DNA of 64,000 nt from Sphaerisporangium melleum (GTDB lineage Bacteria > Actinomycetota > Actinomycetes > Streptosporangiales > Streptosporangiaceae): contig NZ_BMNT01000009.1 of the NCBI RefSeq assembly GCF_014646695.1, positions 82,634 to 146,633 on the forward strand. Reading direction: 5' to 3'. The translations under genes and the position numbers were made by a program. Below, in pieces: positions 16,096 through 25,394 of the stretch (positions are counted from its first letter, which is position 1; every line of letters begins with the position of its first letter). Under the pieces are notes generated by a model. That model worked only from the letters and a program-made list of their open reading frames with translations, did not search any database and was not told the DNA's origin.

Positions 16096-17165
16096 GCAGG
16101 GTCGTGTTCGCCTGCGTGGACGCCGACACGCTCGGCGGCGTCCAGCAGGTGACCCACACGCTCGCCCAGGGCCTCGCCCTGCGCGGGCACGAGGTCCACC
16201 TGGTCGGCCTGAACCAGACGGCCGAGCCGTTCAGATACGTCCAGCGGCCGCTGTACGAGCGCCACGTCCTGCGGCGACGCCCGCTCGGGGACGGGCCGGG
16301 GACGACGCGCCGGCGGGCCGGCCGGCTGCTGTCCGCCATCGGCCCCGAGTACGCGGTGCTGACCTGCCCGGCGACGGTGTCCCTGCTGGCCGGGCTGCTG
16401 CCGCCCGGATCGCGGTCCATCGGCCAGTACCACGGCTCGTACGAGCACGCCCGCGGGCACGGTGGCCTCGCCGCCGTGGCCCGCGACTACGCCGCCCTGG
16501 ACCAGGCCGTGTTCCCCAGCCCGCAGGACGCCCGCCGGTTCGCCGAGGAGGCGCTGCTGCCCAACACCGCCCACCTGCCCAGCCCGCTGCGCGCCTGGCC
16601 GGACACGCCGTCCTTCCTGGACGTGCCCCGGGTGCTCGGCGTGGGCCGGCTGGTGCCGGTCAAGCGGTTCGACCGGCTCATCACCGCCTTCGCGCGCGCC
16701 GGGCGGACCCGCGGCCGCTGGGAGCTGCACCTGATCGGGGAGGGTCCCGAGCGGGACCGGCTGCGCGCCCACGCCGCCTCGCTCGGCGTGGCCGGCCGCG
16801 TGGTGTTCCGCGGCCGGGTGACCGTCGCCGAGATGGGCCGGGAGTACCTCAACGGGGCGATCCTCGGCCTGACCGGCGAACACGAGGGCTTTCCGCTGCC
16901 GGTGGCCGAGGCCGCCTCGTACGGCATGCCGTCGGTCGCCTTCGACGTCTCCGCCGGGGTGCGGGCGCTGGTGCTCGACGGCCTCACCGGGGCGCTGGTG
17001 CCGCCCGCCGACGTCGACGCGTTCACCGCGGCGCTCAGTGGGCTGATGGCCGACCACGCCCGGCGCCGCCGCCTGGGCGCCGCGGCGCGGGCGCACGCCG
17101 CGGCGTACCGGGCCGAGAACGTCCTGGACCGCTGGGAGACGCTGTTCGCGCAGGTGTGCCGCTGA
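16092..17165 (+). CDS. GT4-family glycosyltransferase
   Basis: 357 residues with the GT-B fold: N-terminal VFACVDADTLGGVQQVTHTLA, the acceptor-side histidine segment GQYHGSYEHA, the donor-binding domain GVGRLVPVKRFDRLI, and EHEGFPLPVAEAASYGMPSVAFD, the EX7E-type motif of retaining GT4 enzymes. The GTG at 16092 overlaps the upstream TGA (16093-16095). It probably adds a sugar to the same surface polymer or its linkage unit. Donor and acceptor cannot be told from sequence. Confidence 0.9.
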   Translation: MSRVVFACVDADTLGGVQQVTHTLAQGLALRGHEVHLVGLNQTAEPFRYVQRPLYERHVLRRRPLGDGPGTTRRRAGRLLSAIGPEYAVLTCPATVSLLAGLLPPGSRSIGQYHGSYEHARGHGGLAAVARDYAALDQAVFPSPQDARRFAEEALLPNTAHLPSPLRAWPDTPSFLDVPRVLGVGRLVPVKRFDRLITAFARAGRTRGRWELHLIGEGPERDRLRAHAASLGVAGRVVFRGRVTVAEMGREYLNGAILGLTGEHEGFPLPVAEAASYGMPSVAFDVSAGVRALVLDGLTGALVPPADVDAFTAALSGLMADHARRRRLGAAARAHAAAYRAENVLDRWETLFAQVCR

Positions 17166-17185
17166 CCACCGCGGCGGCCCGCCCG

Positions 17186-18253
17186 TCAACGGTCCACGAG
17201 AGCTGCGGACGGGGCGCGCGGTGGCGGGACGGTGACCGACGCGAGCTGCCCGGAGGTCAGCATGGCCTCCAGCGGGCCCGGCTCGCGCAGGCGGCTGATC
17301 CGGTCGCGGGCGACGCGCTTGCGCCAGGCCAGCCACCGCCGGGTCGCCACCCGGTGGTAGGCGAGCAGGTGCTCCGCCGACGGCCGCTCGCACTCCTCGA
17401 CCTGGTAGCCCCAGGACCGCAGCCGATCGCCCAGCACCCACTCGCACAGCGCGATCTCCCAGGGGGCCAGCCGGGTGGCCCAGCTCCCCACCCGCGCCTG
17501 GGTGATCTCCCGGTGGGTGTTGCTGTGCCACACCTTGTGCGCGGGCACCGCCACCGTCGCCACCTGCCGGGGCTCGCACATCGCCGGGTCGAAGTCCTCC
17601 CGGAGAAAGCCGCACAGCCGCGCGAGCTCTGCTTCCGGGTCGGCGGTCAGGTCCTCGTACCGCAGCTCGTAGTAGGTGCCCGCGGGCAGCCGGGCGGCGA
17701 ACCAGCGGCCGAGGTCGATCGTCTCGCGCCAGGTGGAGATCGCGTGGAAGACGTCGTGGGGGTACCAGGGCATCTCCTTGAGCGAGGCGACGCAGTCCCG
17801 CCCGTCCCGCACCAGATGGACGAACTGCGCGTCGGGGAACAACCGCAGCATCACCTCCAGGTGCTTGATGTAGCTGGGCCGCTTGTCGCCCCAGCGCGGC
17901 TTGCCGAACCGCTGGGCGTACTCGCGGAACGCCTCGCCGATCACCGACCCCAGCGAACCGGGACCCTCGACGGCCTTGCGGACATAGGCGGCGCGGTCCA
18001 GGTGAAGCTCGCGGAACTTCGTGGTCTTGTCGGTGGCGATCCACTCGGCCAGCCTGCGGCGGTTCTCCACCACGCGCATGTCGCCGTGCAGCCGCCGGTG
18101 GTAGTACGCCGACAGCAGGAACCGCGTCTCCGGCGGCACCGCGATCCGCTCGTGCGCGTGCAGCATGAGCTGCAGCATCGTGGTACCGGAACGCGGGCAG
18201 CCGATGACGAAGATGGGCCGGTCAGGACGCATGCTCTCCACTCTGTTCACCAT
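17186..18253 (-). CDS. PAPS-dependent sulfotransferase
   Basis: 355 residues. The 5'-phosphosulfate loop is FVIGCPRSGTTMLQLML near residues 15-31 and the 3'-phosphate motif FVHLVRDGRDCVASL lies mid-protein. A downstream GRWFAARLPAGTYYELRYEDLTADPE segment is typical of the sulfotransferase_3 family. It would transfer sulfate to a glycan or lipid. The ATG follows the CDP-alcohol transferase stop by 3 bases with AGGGGTG upstream, so both are cotranscribed; the shared unit suggests a sulfated phospholipid or glycan. It converges with the GT4 gene with a 20-base gap. Confidence 0.9.
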   Translation of the reverse strand: MVNRVESMRPDRPIFVIGCPRSGTTMLQLMLHAHERIAVPPETRFLLSAYYHRRLHGDMRVVENRRRLAEWIATDKTTKFRELHLDRAAYVRKAVEGPGSLGSVIGEAFREYAQRFGKPRWGDKRPSYIKHLEVMLRLFPDAQFVHLVRDGRDCVASLKEMPWYPHDVFHAISTWRETIDLGRWFAARLPAGTYYELRYEDLTADPEAELARLCGFLREDFDPAMCEPRQVATVAVPAHKVWHSNTHREITQARVGSWATRLAPWEIALCEWVLGDRLRSWGYQVEECERPSAEHLLAYHRVATRRWLAWRKRVARDRISRLREPGPLEAMLTSGQLASVTVPPPRAPSAALVDR

Positions 18254-18256
18254 CGT

Positions 18257-19900
18257 CTACACCCCTGTGAAGAACGGATCGGTCCGCACGTGCCGCTCGC
18301 CGTCCGGGCCCGAGGCGGCGTGCGCCGGGTCCGGCGCGACCGCCCGGGTGGACTGCCACATGCGGTAGACCAGGAAGATCTCGTTGAGGACGAGCAGCAG
18401 GCCGGCGCCGACGGTCACCGGCAGCAGCGCGGCGGGCCCGAGCAGCGGGCCCGCGACGAACACGGCCGCGTGGAACTCGATGCCGCTCATCAGGTGCGTG
18501 CGCACCCGATGGCGGGTGAGGCACAGGACCAGACGCCGCCGCAGGCCGATCGGCGGCGCCTCCGCCTCCGGGGGCTGCGGCACCAGGTGCAGGCGCGGCA
18601 CGTGGCGGCGGTACGCCGGGCCGAAGGGGCCGTCCCCGTCATGGGGCGCGGCCTTGTCGAAGGAACCGGCCGGAGGCTGCGCGGCGGCCCGGCCGTACGG
18701 GGCGGGGCGGCCGAGCGGTGTCGCCTGGTCGAACAGCGCCACCTGGTCGAAGGGGGCCGTGCGGTCGAAGGAGTCCGGCTCGTCGAAGGCGGCCGGCCGG
18801 TCGAACGGAGCCGTCTGGTTCTGGTCGAAAGGAGCCCCGGAGTCGTAGAGGTAGGCCCGGTCGTATTCGCTGGACGGCGAGGCCTGCCGGGGGATCAGCG
18901 GGGCGCCGTACGGCTCCGCGAGCCGGTCACCGGATCCGCCATCCGCCCCATAGCCGTCTTCCGGCCCGGTCTCGTATCCGCTTCCCGCCGCCGTCCCGGA
19001 CCCGCTTTCCGAGCCCGTCCCGTATCCGTCCTGCGTGCCGGAGCCCGGGACTTTCGCGCCACCGCCTGAGCCCGCCGGCCCCGGTGCCGGGTCGGGGCCG
19101 GGCGAGGCCGCCGCGCGGCGGCAGGCCCCGGACGGCGGCGTCTCCTCGAAGAGGTCGGCCATCTGGTCGTACGGATCGCAGGGGTCATAGGGGTCGGGGA
19201 CATCGTGCGGATCATCAGGGCCATGAGCATCGCGGGGGACGTGGCAGGCCCGGACGAGCGGCTCACCCGGAGCCGCGGCGATCCCGTAGGAGGCGGCGTA
19301 CCCGGCCTCCTGGGTCAGCGACTCCACGGCCATGGCGTCGCGCACCGCCGCGAGCTCCTCCCTGCGGGCGGCGCGCCTGCGGGCCTTCACCGTCTGCCGC
19401 ACCCGCTTCATCTGCGGGCCGTTGACGTACCGGAACAGGTCCAGGACGGCTATCCCCGCGCCCAGCAGCACGTACGCCATCCGTCCCGTGACCGTGTACT
19501 GCCCGTAGGCCAGGCCCGCCGCGCAGCAGACCACGCGGATGCGGTCGCCCACGTAGTCCAGCCACAGTCCGAACGGGGTTCCGGTGCCCTTCAGCCGCGC
19601 GATCTTGCCGTCCACGCAGTCGATCATGAAGCTCAGGTAGAACAGCCCCGCGCCGAGCACGAGGTGGTTGGCCGCGAAACAGGCCGCGGAGACCATGCCG
19701 AGGACCAGCGAGCAGCGCGTCAGCGCGTTCGGGGTGATCTCAGTGCGATTCGCTACGAACAGTGCCACCCGGCAGGCCACCGGGTCGACCATGAACACCG
19801 TCCACCATGAGTCTCTGCGTTTGCGCGTCGCGAGGACGTCATCGAGCGAATAGGACCTCATGGCTGCCAGCATGGTCACGTCGGGCCAGCGAAAACTCAC
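18257..19900 (-). CDS. CDP-alcohol phosphatidyltransferase with a long disordered insert
   Basis: 547 residues. The enzyme core holds the family motif D-x2-DG-x2-AR-x8-G-x3-D-x3-D, read here as DCVDGKIARLK...G...DYVGD near residues 95-117, with several membrane helices. Between about residues 200 and 445 is a low-complexity region: Asp/Pro-rich, then Gly/Ser-rich, then about ten FD dipeptides (APFDRPAAFDEPDSFDRTAP). Membrane helices resume after it (VFVAGPLLGPAALLPV). The enzyme joins a CDP-activated lipid and an alcohol. The start is uncertain: ATGs at 19873 and 19861 (MRSYSLDDV) are alternatives and the latter fits homologues better. Confidence 0.85.
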   Translation of the reverse strand: MSFRWPDVTMLAAMRSYSLDDVLATRKRRDSWWTVFMVDPVACRVALFVANRTEITPNALTRCSLVLGMVSAACFAANHLVLGAGLFYLSFMIDCVDGKIARLKGTGTPFGLWLDYVGDRIRVVCCAAGLAYGQYTVTGRMAYVLLGAGIAVLDLFRYVNGPQMKRVRQTVKARRRAARREELAAVRDAMAVESLTQEAGYAASYGIAAAPGEPLVRACHVPRDAHGPDDPHDVPDPYDPCDPYDQMADLFEETPPSGACRRAAASPGPDPAPGPAGSGGGAKVPGSGTQDGYGTGSESGSGTAAGSGYETGPEDGYGADGGSGDRLAEPYGAPLIPRQASPSSEYDRAYLYDSGAPFDQNQTAPFDRPAAFDEPDSFDRTAPFDQVALFDQATPLGRPAPYGRAAAQPPAGSFDKAAPHDGDGPFGPAYRRHVPRLHLVPQPPEAEAPPIGLRRRLVLCLTRHRVRTHLMSGIEFHAAVFVAGPLLGPAALLPVTVGAGLLLVLNEIFLVYRMWQSTRAVAPDPAHAASGPDGERHVRTDPFFTGV

Positions 19901-20120
19901 CCTCTGTAACTAACATGAGATCTCTGGATGCTTTCTTGACCGCTATGCGCGACTGCCCCCGGCGCCTTGACCCGGCCGCGCGGGAAGCCGTATCGCGTCT
20001 CGCCCGCCGCCTTTCCCGGAGCGCGGCACTTCGCCCACCCCATACCGATATTGCACGGCTTATCCGGTTATTAGTGGGGCTGGTATATGGTGTCGCGGCG
20101 CCGAGATGAGGAGAAGAACG

Positions 20121-20921
20121 GTGGGACGAGCGGTTCAGAAGTGGATCCCGGTGGTCATCGCGGGCGCCGTGGCGCTGGCGGCCACGCCGAGCGCGACGGC
20201 GGCCACCGCGGGCCAGGCCACCGGCACCGCCGGGCGCGAGCACGCGGCACCCGCCGCGTCCATCCCCTCCGCCGCGCAGCGGTCCGCGTCCGCCGGGAAG
20301 GTGAACTGCGCGAAGGTGAAGTGCATCGCGCTGACCTTCGACGACGGCCCCGGCCCGTACACCGGCAAGCTGCTCGACCTGCTGCGCCGGCACCGGACGA
20401 AGGTCACGTTCTTCCTGATGGGCGAGCGGGTCGCCACGTCACCCTCCGTCGTCCGCAGGATGGCACGCGACGGACACGAGATCGGCGACCACACCTACGA
20501 CCACCCGCACCTGCCCTCGCTCCCGGACGACGACATCCGGGACCAGCTGACCCGCACGCAGGACGTCATCCGCAAGGTCACCGGCAGGGAGCCCGGCCTC
20601 ATGCGCCCGCCGTACGGCGACACCGACGAGCGGGTGAGCGGCATCGCGGCCGAGCTGGGCCTGTCGCAGATCGTGTGGAACGGCACCAGCCGCGACTGGG
20701 AGCTGCGCGACACCGCCGCCATCACCAAGAAGGTCCTCGGCCTGGCCAAGCGCGACCGCGTCGTCCTCATGCACGACATCTGGCCCCAGACGGTCAAGGC
20801 GATGCCGAAGATCTTGACGACGCTGGAGAAGAAGGGCTACCACGTCGTCCCGGTCACCTCCCTGCTCCGCGGCCGCTCCCTCGCCGCCGGCGAGATCTAC
20901 CCGGTGGGCGGCTGGAACTGA
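20121..20921 (+). CDS. Secreted polysaccharide deacetylase (CE4, NodB domain)
   Basis: About 266 residues. A signal peptide (WIPVVIAGAVALAATPSATA) leads to the NodB homology domain with all five motif regions: ALTFDDGPGPYT (catalytic base and metal Asp), HEIGDHTYDHPH (metal histidines), RPPYGD, DWELRD and LMHDIW. It removes N-acetyl groups from peptidoglycan or a chitin-like polymer outside the cell. The frame is open from 20106, but AGGAG 7 bases before the GTG at 20121 supports the shorter start. It is a monocistronic gene, divergent from the CDP-alcohol transferase unit. Confidence 0.92.
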   Translation: MGRAVQKWIPVVIAGAVALAATPSATAATAGQATGTAGREHAAPAASIPSAAQRSASAGKVNCAKVKCIALTFDDGPGPYTGKLLDLLRRHRTKVTFFLMGERVATSPSVVRRMARDGHEIGDHTYDHPHLPSLPDDDIRDQLTRTQDVIRKVTGREPGLMRPPYGDTDERVSGIAAELGLSQIVWNGTSRDWELRDTAAITKKVLGLAKRDRVVLMHDIWPQTVKAMPKILTTLEKKGYHVVPVTSLLRGRSLAAGEIYPVGGWN

Positions 20922-21176
20922 CCCTGCGCACCGGGCCGCGGCGGCGTCGCGAGACACGCGGCAACCAGGCCGGCGTCGCGGGTTCGACGGACACACGCTG
21001 CCGCGAGTGCCGGACAGGGCCGCGCGATGGACCGTTCTAGCCCGCGCCGCAAGGGGTCCCCAGCAGGGGGGCACTGGGGCACCCCTGCCTGCCGCCGAAG
21101 GCCGGTCCTCCCGCACTGACGGCTGCTAACGTTTCCCGCGTTGTCCTTACCCATGCCCGATGGAGGCTCCGCGGAG

Positions 21177-21407
21177 ATGAGTGACGCGCACGAGAAGGCC
21201 GAGCTGTACGCGATGGACATCTCGGACGTGAGCTGGCTCAGCGCACCCGGCAGCACGTCCGACGACCGGATCGAGATCGCCTACCTTTCCGGTGGCGCCG
21301 TCGCGCTCCGCAACCCCGGAGACCCCAACGGCACCGTCCTGCGATTCACTCCGGCCGAGTGGAACGCCTTCGTCCTCGGCGTCCGCGACGGCGAGTTCGA
21401 CGACTGA
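21177..21407 (+). CDS. DUF397 domain protein
   Basis: 76 residues. MDISDVSWLSAPGSTSDDRIEIAYLSGGAVALRNP...VLRFTPAEWNAFVLGVRDGEFDD matches the DUF397 pattern, with the aromatic-rich end (FTPAEWNAF) conserved. The usual Cys before VEVA is replaced (DDRIEIA). DUF397 proteins are small partners of XRE regulators in developmental control of actinomycetes. No such regulator lies next to it; the nearest is at 4942-6564. GGAGG lies 10 bases upstream of the ATG. Confidence 0.8.
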   Translation: MSDAHEKAELYAMDISDVSWLSAPGSTSDDRIEIAYLSGGAVALRNPGDPNGTVLRFTPAEWNAFVLGVRDGEFDD

Positions 21408-21471
21408 CCGCGCCCCTGCCTCACCGGCCGCGCGGCGTGGATCGGTCCGATCCGGCCGCCGCCCGGCCCGG

Positions 21472-21990
21472 TCAGCGGGGGACCACGTTCACCACGGCCG
21501 CGTTGCCCTGGTCGTCGATCTTGAGTACCGCCGCCGCGCGGTTCGCCCTGAGCTCGCGCTCGACCTGCCGTGCCCGGTCCTCCGGGAGGAACAGGCTGTC
21601 GATGCCGCAGCTCAGCGTCCCGTAACCGCTCGTCCAGCAGGCGAGGTAGGGCGGTGCCGCCGGGCGGCGCGGCTCGATGGAGGCGCCCTTCCACAGTGCG
21701 CCGTCCCGGACGAGCGGCACGAAGACCTCCCCCGGCGGCAGGTCCTTCGCCGTGGGCAACCCTGGGTAGCCGAGCATGACGTACGCGCCCCGGAACGGGT
21801 CGACCGGGTCCACGGGCGCGGTGGCGAGCCGGTAGTCCGCGCCGCCGATGCGGGCCGACAGTTGCGGGCGCAGCACGATGGCGAGCAGCGCCAGTTGCAC
21901 GAGCACCGCGGCCGCGACCAGAAGCAGGGCACGGCGGGCAGGTGACCGGCGGCCCCGTCCGGACGCCGCTGGGGTGGGCGGTTCGGTCAT
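21472..21990 (-). CDS. GDYXXLXY domain membrane-anchored protein
   Basis: 172 residues. One N-terminal membrane helix (ALLLVAAAVLVQLALLAIVL) is followed by the family signature ADYRLATAPVDPVDPFRGAYVMLGYPGL. The protein is anchored with its C-terminal domain outside. It is invariably found with a DUF2157 membrane protein; here its ATG overlaps that gene's TGA (21987-21990). The pair's function is not known to me. Confidence 0.88.
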   Translation of the reverse strand: MTEPPTPAASGRGRRSPARRALLLVAAAVLVQLALLAIVLRPQLSARIGGADYRLATAPVDPVDPFRGAYVMLGYPGLPTAKDLPPGEVFVPLVRDGALWKGASIEPRRPAAPPYLACWTSGYGTLSCGIDSLFLPEDRARQVERELRANRAAAVLKIDDQGNAAVVNVVPR

Positions 21991-23357
21991 CTGCGCACCC
22001 CCAGGAGGCGGCGGCGTCCGTACTCGGCCAGCGCGCCGGTGACGATGAAGATCACGCCGAGGGCCAGGAACAGCGCGGCGCCCGACAGCAGTGGCTGGAA
22101 CACCGCGAAACTCTGCGCCGTGACGAAGACCACCAGCGCGGCCGTGGCGATGGCGACCAGGGAGGAGACGTCCCGGCGGGCACCGGACGCGGCGAACCAG
22201 CTCGCCGCGAGGATGTAGATCAAGGTGCCGGTCAGCGCCCGGGCCGTCTGTGCGCCGGTGAGCCCGGCCTCGGGGCCATGGAGATCACCGGGCGACCACG
22301 AGACCAGGCCGGCCGTGGCGATGATCAGAACGAGCGCCACGAGCACCTCGCGGCGGGCGCCCGGGTCACCGAGCGACAGCGCGGCGCCGGCGGCCACGAT
22401 CGCGGCGGCGACGCCCGTCCAGATGGCGGGCGAGCCGGACAGGTCGGCGCGTCCGACGCCGGGGAAGGCCGCGACGAACAGCCCGCTCAGGGCGAGCAGG
22501 AATCCGGCGCACCGCCACACGGCGGCGAACCGTCCGGACCACCCCGCCCGCGCTATGGGCCCCCCACCCCACCAGGCCGTTCGCCCGCCCCCACCGCGCC
22601 CCGTCCCACCGGCCGCCGCACCGCCGGCCTCAGCAGCACCGCCTCCTCCCCCACCGGCCGCCGCGACGGCGACCCCGGCACCGTCTCCCGCCCCACCGGC
22701 CGTACCAGCGGTCGCCGCGTCTCCGGCGTCAGCGGTCGCCGGTCTGCCCTCGTGGACGATGGCCAGGCAGACCGCGGCAGCCGCGGCGGCGACCAGGGAC
22801 AGCGCGACGCCGGCGGCGCCCGCCTGGTCGCCCGCCCACCAGCCGTACCAGAACGATCCGATCGCGAGCGCCGCGACCAGCGGCCCCGCGGCGCGGGTCG
22901 CGTACGCGTACGCCAGCGCGCCACCGGCCCAGACGCCCAGCAGGCCGGAGGAGTACGCCGGGACGTGCAGGCTCTGCGCCGCCTGGAAGATCACACCGCC
23001 GGCGGCCAGGACCGCGACCAGCCGGGCCGCCGACCTGGCCGCCGGCCCGGTGAGGATCTCACCGAGGACGACGGCGGCCAGCCACACCAGCGTGATCCCC
23101 GCGAACCGGGTCACCGGCGACAGCCGGTCCAGGTTGGCCGCGACGATCCAGATGAGCCCCACACCGAGGAAACCGCCGCCGAGCAGCAGGACGAGGCGTT
23201 CCAGGCCCAGCCGCCGTCCGGCCGCGTACCGGTCGGCGATCCGCCGTGCCGCGTCCGCGTCGAGCAGGTCCTCCGCCTGCCAGCGGACCAGCTCGCCGTG
23301 TAACCAGGCCAGTCGCCGGGCCGGAACCCGCACCTTCACCCGCGTCGGCTCCACCAT
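21987..23357 (-). CDS. DUF2157 integral membrane protein
   Basis: About 456 residues. The cytoplasmic N-terminus (LHGELVRWQAEDLLDADAARRIADRY) is the DUF2157 hallmark, followed by 12 or more membrane helices. A Gly/Ala-rich, unstructured stretch of about 70 residues (positions 22540-22740) interrupts the helices, with runs such as AAAGGGGGGAAEAGG. The frame extends to 23561, but the ATG at 23357, preceded by GAAAGGG, gives the family start. It forms an operon with the GDYXXLXY protein. Confidence 0.85.
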   Translation of the reverse strand: MVEPTRVKVRVPARRLAWLHGELVRWQAEDLLDADAARRIADRYAAGRRLGLERLVLLLGGGFLGVGLIWIVAANLDRLSPVTRFAGITLVWLAAVVLGEILTGPAARSAARLVAVLAAGGVIFQAAQSLHVPAYSSGLLGVWAGGALAYAYATRAAGPLVAALAIGSFWYGWWAGDQAGAAGVALSLVAAAAAAVCLAIVHEGRPATADAGDAATAGTAGGAGDGAGVAVAAAGGGGGGAAEAGGAAAGGTGRGGGGRTAWWGGGPIARAGWSGRFAAVWRCAGFLLALSGLFVAAFPGVGRADLSGSPAIWTGVAAAIVAAGAALSLGDPGARREVLVALVLIIATAGLVSWSPGDLHGPEAGLTGAQTARALTGTLIYILAASWFAASGARRDVSSLVAIATAALVVFVTAQSFAVFQPLLSGAALFLALGVIFIVTGALAEYGRRRLLGVRR

Positions 23358-23759
23358 GCCTAGCCCTTTCCCCCCCATCACCCGGCACCCCAGCGCACCG
23401 CCGGACCGGCACCCCGCCGGACCGGCACTCCGGAGGATCGGCACCCGCCCGACCGGTGGCCCTGGCGGACCGATGGCCGCGGCGCGCCGGCCACAGACCG
23501 GGTCGCGCGGCCGGTCTCGATCAGATCGAGCCGCCCTGATCGCCGCGGTCCCGCTCAGCATGCCGGGAAACCCGCACCGATGAAAAGGGCCTCGTGACTC
23601 CTCCGCTCCCTGAAGGGAGCGGCTTCTCGCTAAGCCGCTCCCGCAGCGTCGCGAAGGGCAAGCCCTGCCCTATGGCACCCTGTCCATCGCCGCGGTCGCC
23701 CACTCCCGGCATGCCCGTGCGCCGGGGTCGAGGTCAGGGCTTCACCGGGGCCGGGGAGG
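23358..23759. other. 400-bp gene-free stretch with competing hairpins
   Basis: No gene is supported. It holds the promoter side of the DUF2157 operon, short CCGGCAC(C/T)CCG repeats near 23395-23445, and overlapping hairpins at 23604-23642. Confidence 0.5.
23604..23642. other. Two mutually exclusive hairpins (IS605-end-like or attenuator-like)
   Basis: CGCTCCC-TGAA-GGGAGCG (23604-23621) shares its right arm with a longer perfect stem, GGGAGCGGCTT-CTCGCT-AAGCCGCTCCC (23615-23642). Only one can form at a time. The string GAAGGGAGCGGCTTCTCGC resembles the right ends of IS200/IS605-family elements as I recall them. It lies 120 bases beyond guaA and could instead serve as its terminator. Confidence 0.5.
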
Positions 23760-25310
23760 TCACTCCCACTCGATGGTGCCCGGCGGCTTGCTGGTGACGT
23801 CCAGGACGACGCGGTTGACCTCGCGGACCTCGTTGGTGATGCGGGTGGAGATGCGGGCCAGCACGTCGTACGGGACGCGGGACCAGTCGGCGGTCATGGC
23901 GTCCTCGCTGGTCACCGGGCGCAGCACGACGGGATGCCCGTAGGTGCGGCCGTCGCCCTGGACGCCGACCGAGCGGACGTCGGCGAGCAGCACGACCGGG
24001 CACTGCCAGATCTCACGGTCGAGACCGGCGCGCGACAGCTCTTCGCGGGCGATGGAGTCGGCCTCGCGCAGGATCGTCAGGCGATCGTGGGTGACCTCGC
24101 CGACGATGCGGATGCCGAGGCCGGGGCCGGGGAACGGCTGGCGCCAGACCATGGCGGACGGCAGCCCGAGCTCCTCGCCCGCGCGGCGGACCTCGTCCTT
24201 GAAGAGGGTGCGCAGCGGCTCGACCAGCGTGAACCGCAGATCGTCGGGCAGCCCGCCCACGTTGTGGTGGGACTTGATGTTCGCCGTCCCGGTGCCGCCG
24301 CCCGACTCGACCACGTCGGGGTAGAGCGTGCCCTGGACGAGGAAGTCGACCGGCCCGTCGGCCAGGATGGCGCGCTGCTCGTCCTCGAAGACCCGGATGA
24401 ACTCCCGGCCGATGATCTTGCGCTTCTCCTCGGGGTCGGACACCCCGGACAGGGCCTTGAGGAAGCGCTCGGCGGCGTCCACCACCCGGAGCTTCACCCC
24501 GGTCGCGGCGACGAAGTCACGCTCGACCTGCTCGGCCTCGCCCTTGCGCAGCAGCCCGTGGTCGACGAACACACAGGTCAGCCGGTCACCGATGGCCCGC
24601 TGGACGATCGCGGCGGCCACGGCGGAGTCGACGCCGCCCGACAACCCGCAGATCGCCCGCCCCTCGGGCCCGACCTGCGCGCGGACGGCCTCGATCGCGT
24701 CCTCGACGATGTTGAGCATGGTCCAGGTCGGGCGGCAGCCCGCGGCGTCCAGGAAGTGCTTCATCACCGTCTGGCCGTGCTCGGAGTGCAGCACCTCGGG
24801 GTGGAACTGCACGCCGTACAGGCCGCGCGAGGGGTCCTCCATGGCGGCGACCGGCGTGTCGGGCGTCCAGGCCGTGACCTGGAAGCCGTCGGGGGCGGCG
24901 GCGACGCTGTCGCCGTGCGACATCCACACCGACTGGACGGCGGGCAGCCCGGCGAACAGCACGCCCTCGCTGCCCACGGTCAGCGGTGTGCCGCCGTACT
25001 CGGCGGTGCCGGTGCGCGCGACGTCACCGCCGAGGACCCTGGCCATCTCCTGGAAGCCGTAGCAGATGCCCAAGGTGGGCACTCCGGTCTCGAACAGACC
25101 CTCCGGGGCGGCCGGCGCGCCCTCGGCGTACACCGAGGCCGGGCCGCCGGACAGGATGATCGCCTTGGGGTTCTTGGCGAGCATCTCGCTCACCGGCATG
25201 GTCGAGGGCACGATCTCGGAGTACACATGGCACTCACGGACCCTGCGCGCGATCAGCTGCGCGTACTGTGCGCCGAAGTCGACGACCAGGACCGTGTCGA
25301 ACTCAGACAA
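23760..25310 (-). CDS. guaA: GMP synthase (glutamine-hydrolysing)
   Basis: About 516 residues. It makes GMP from XMP, glutamine and ATP. The class I glutamine amidotransferase domain has [16 protein letters not shown], the nucleophile motif [10 protein letters not shown] and the His-Glu pair QFHPEV. The ATP pyrophosphatase domain has the P-loop [14 protein letters not shown], then the GuaA_C domain ending PPGTIEWE. No ATG or GTG precedes the conserved start; TTG at 25310 (encoding M-SEFDTVLV) with GGGGG 8 bases upstream fits best. Possible DnaA boxes lie 85-124 bases upstream. guaB and guaB3 are 8-10 kb away. Confidence 0.95.
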   Translation of the reverse strand: MSEFDTVLVVDFGAQYAQLIARRVRECHVYSEIVPSTMPVSEMLAKNPKAIILSGGPASVYAEGAPAAPEGLFETGVPTLGICYGFQEMARVLGGDVARTGTAEYGGTPLTVGSEGVLFAGLPAVQSVWMSHGDSVAAAPDGFQVTAWTPDTPVAAMEDPSRGLYGVQFHPEVLHSEHGQTVMKHFLDAAGCRPTWTMLNIVEDAIEAVRAQVGPEGRAICGLSGGVDSAVAAAIVQRAIGDRLTCVFVDHGLLRKGEAEQVERDFVAATGVKLRVVDAAERFLKALSGVSDPEEKRKIIGREFIRVFEDEQRAILADGPVDFLVQGTLYPDVVESGGGTGTANIKSHHNVGGLPDDLRFTLVEPLRTLFKDEVRRAGEELGLPSAMVWRQPFPGPGLGIRIVGEVTHDRLTILREADSIAREELSRAGLDREIWQCPVVLLADVRSVGVQGDGRTYGHPVVLRPVTSEDAMTADWSRVPYDVLARISTRITNEVREVNRVVLDVTSKPPGTIEWE

Positions 25311-25394
25311 CGGAAAGACCCCCAAGGAGAGAAGCGGCGGTGACCACAGTCTATCGATGCCGTCCTCCGCAGGTACGCCCCAGCCGCCCCGGCC

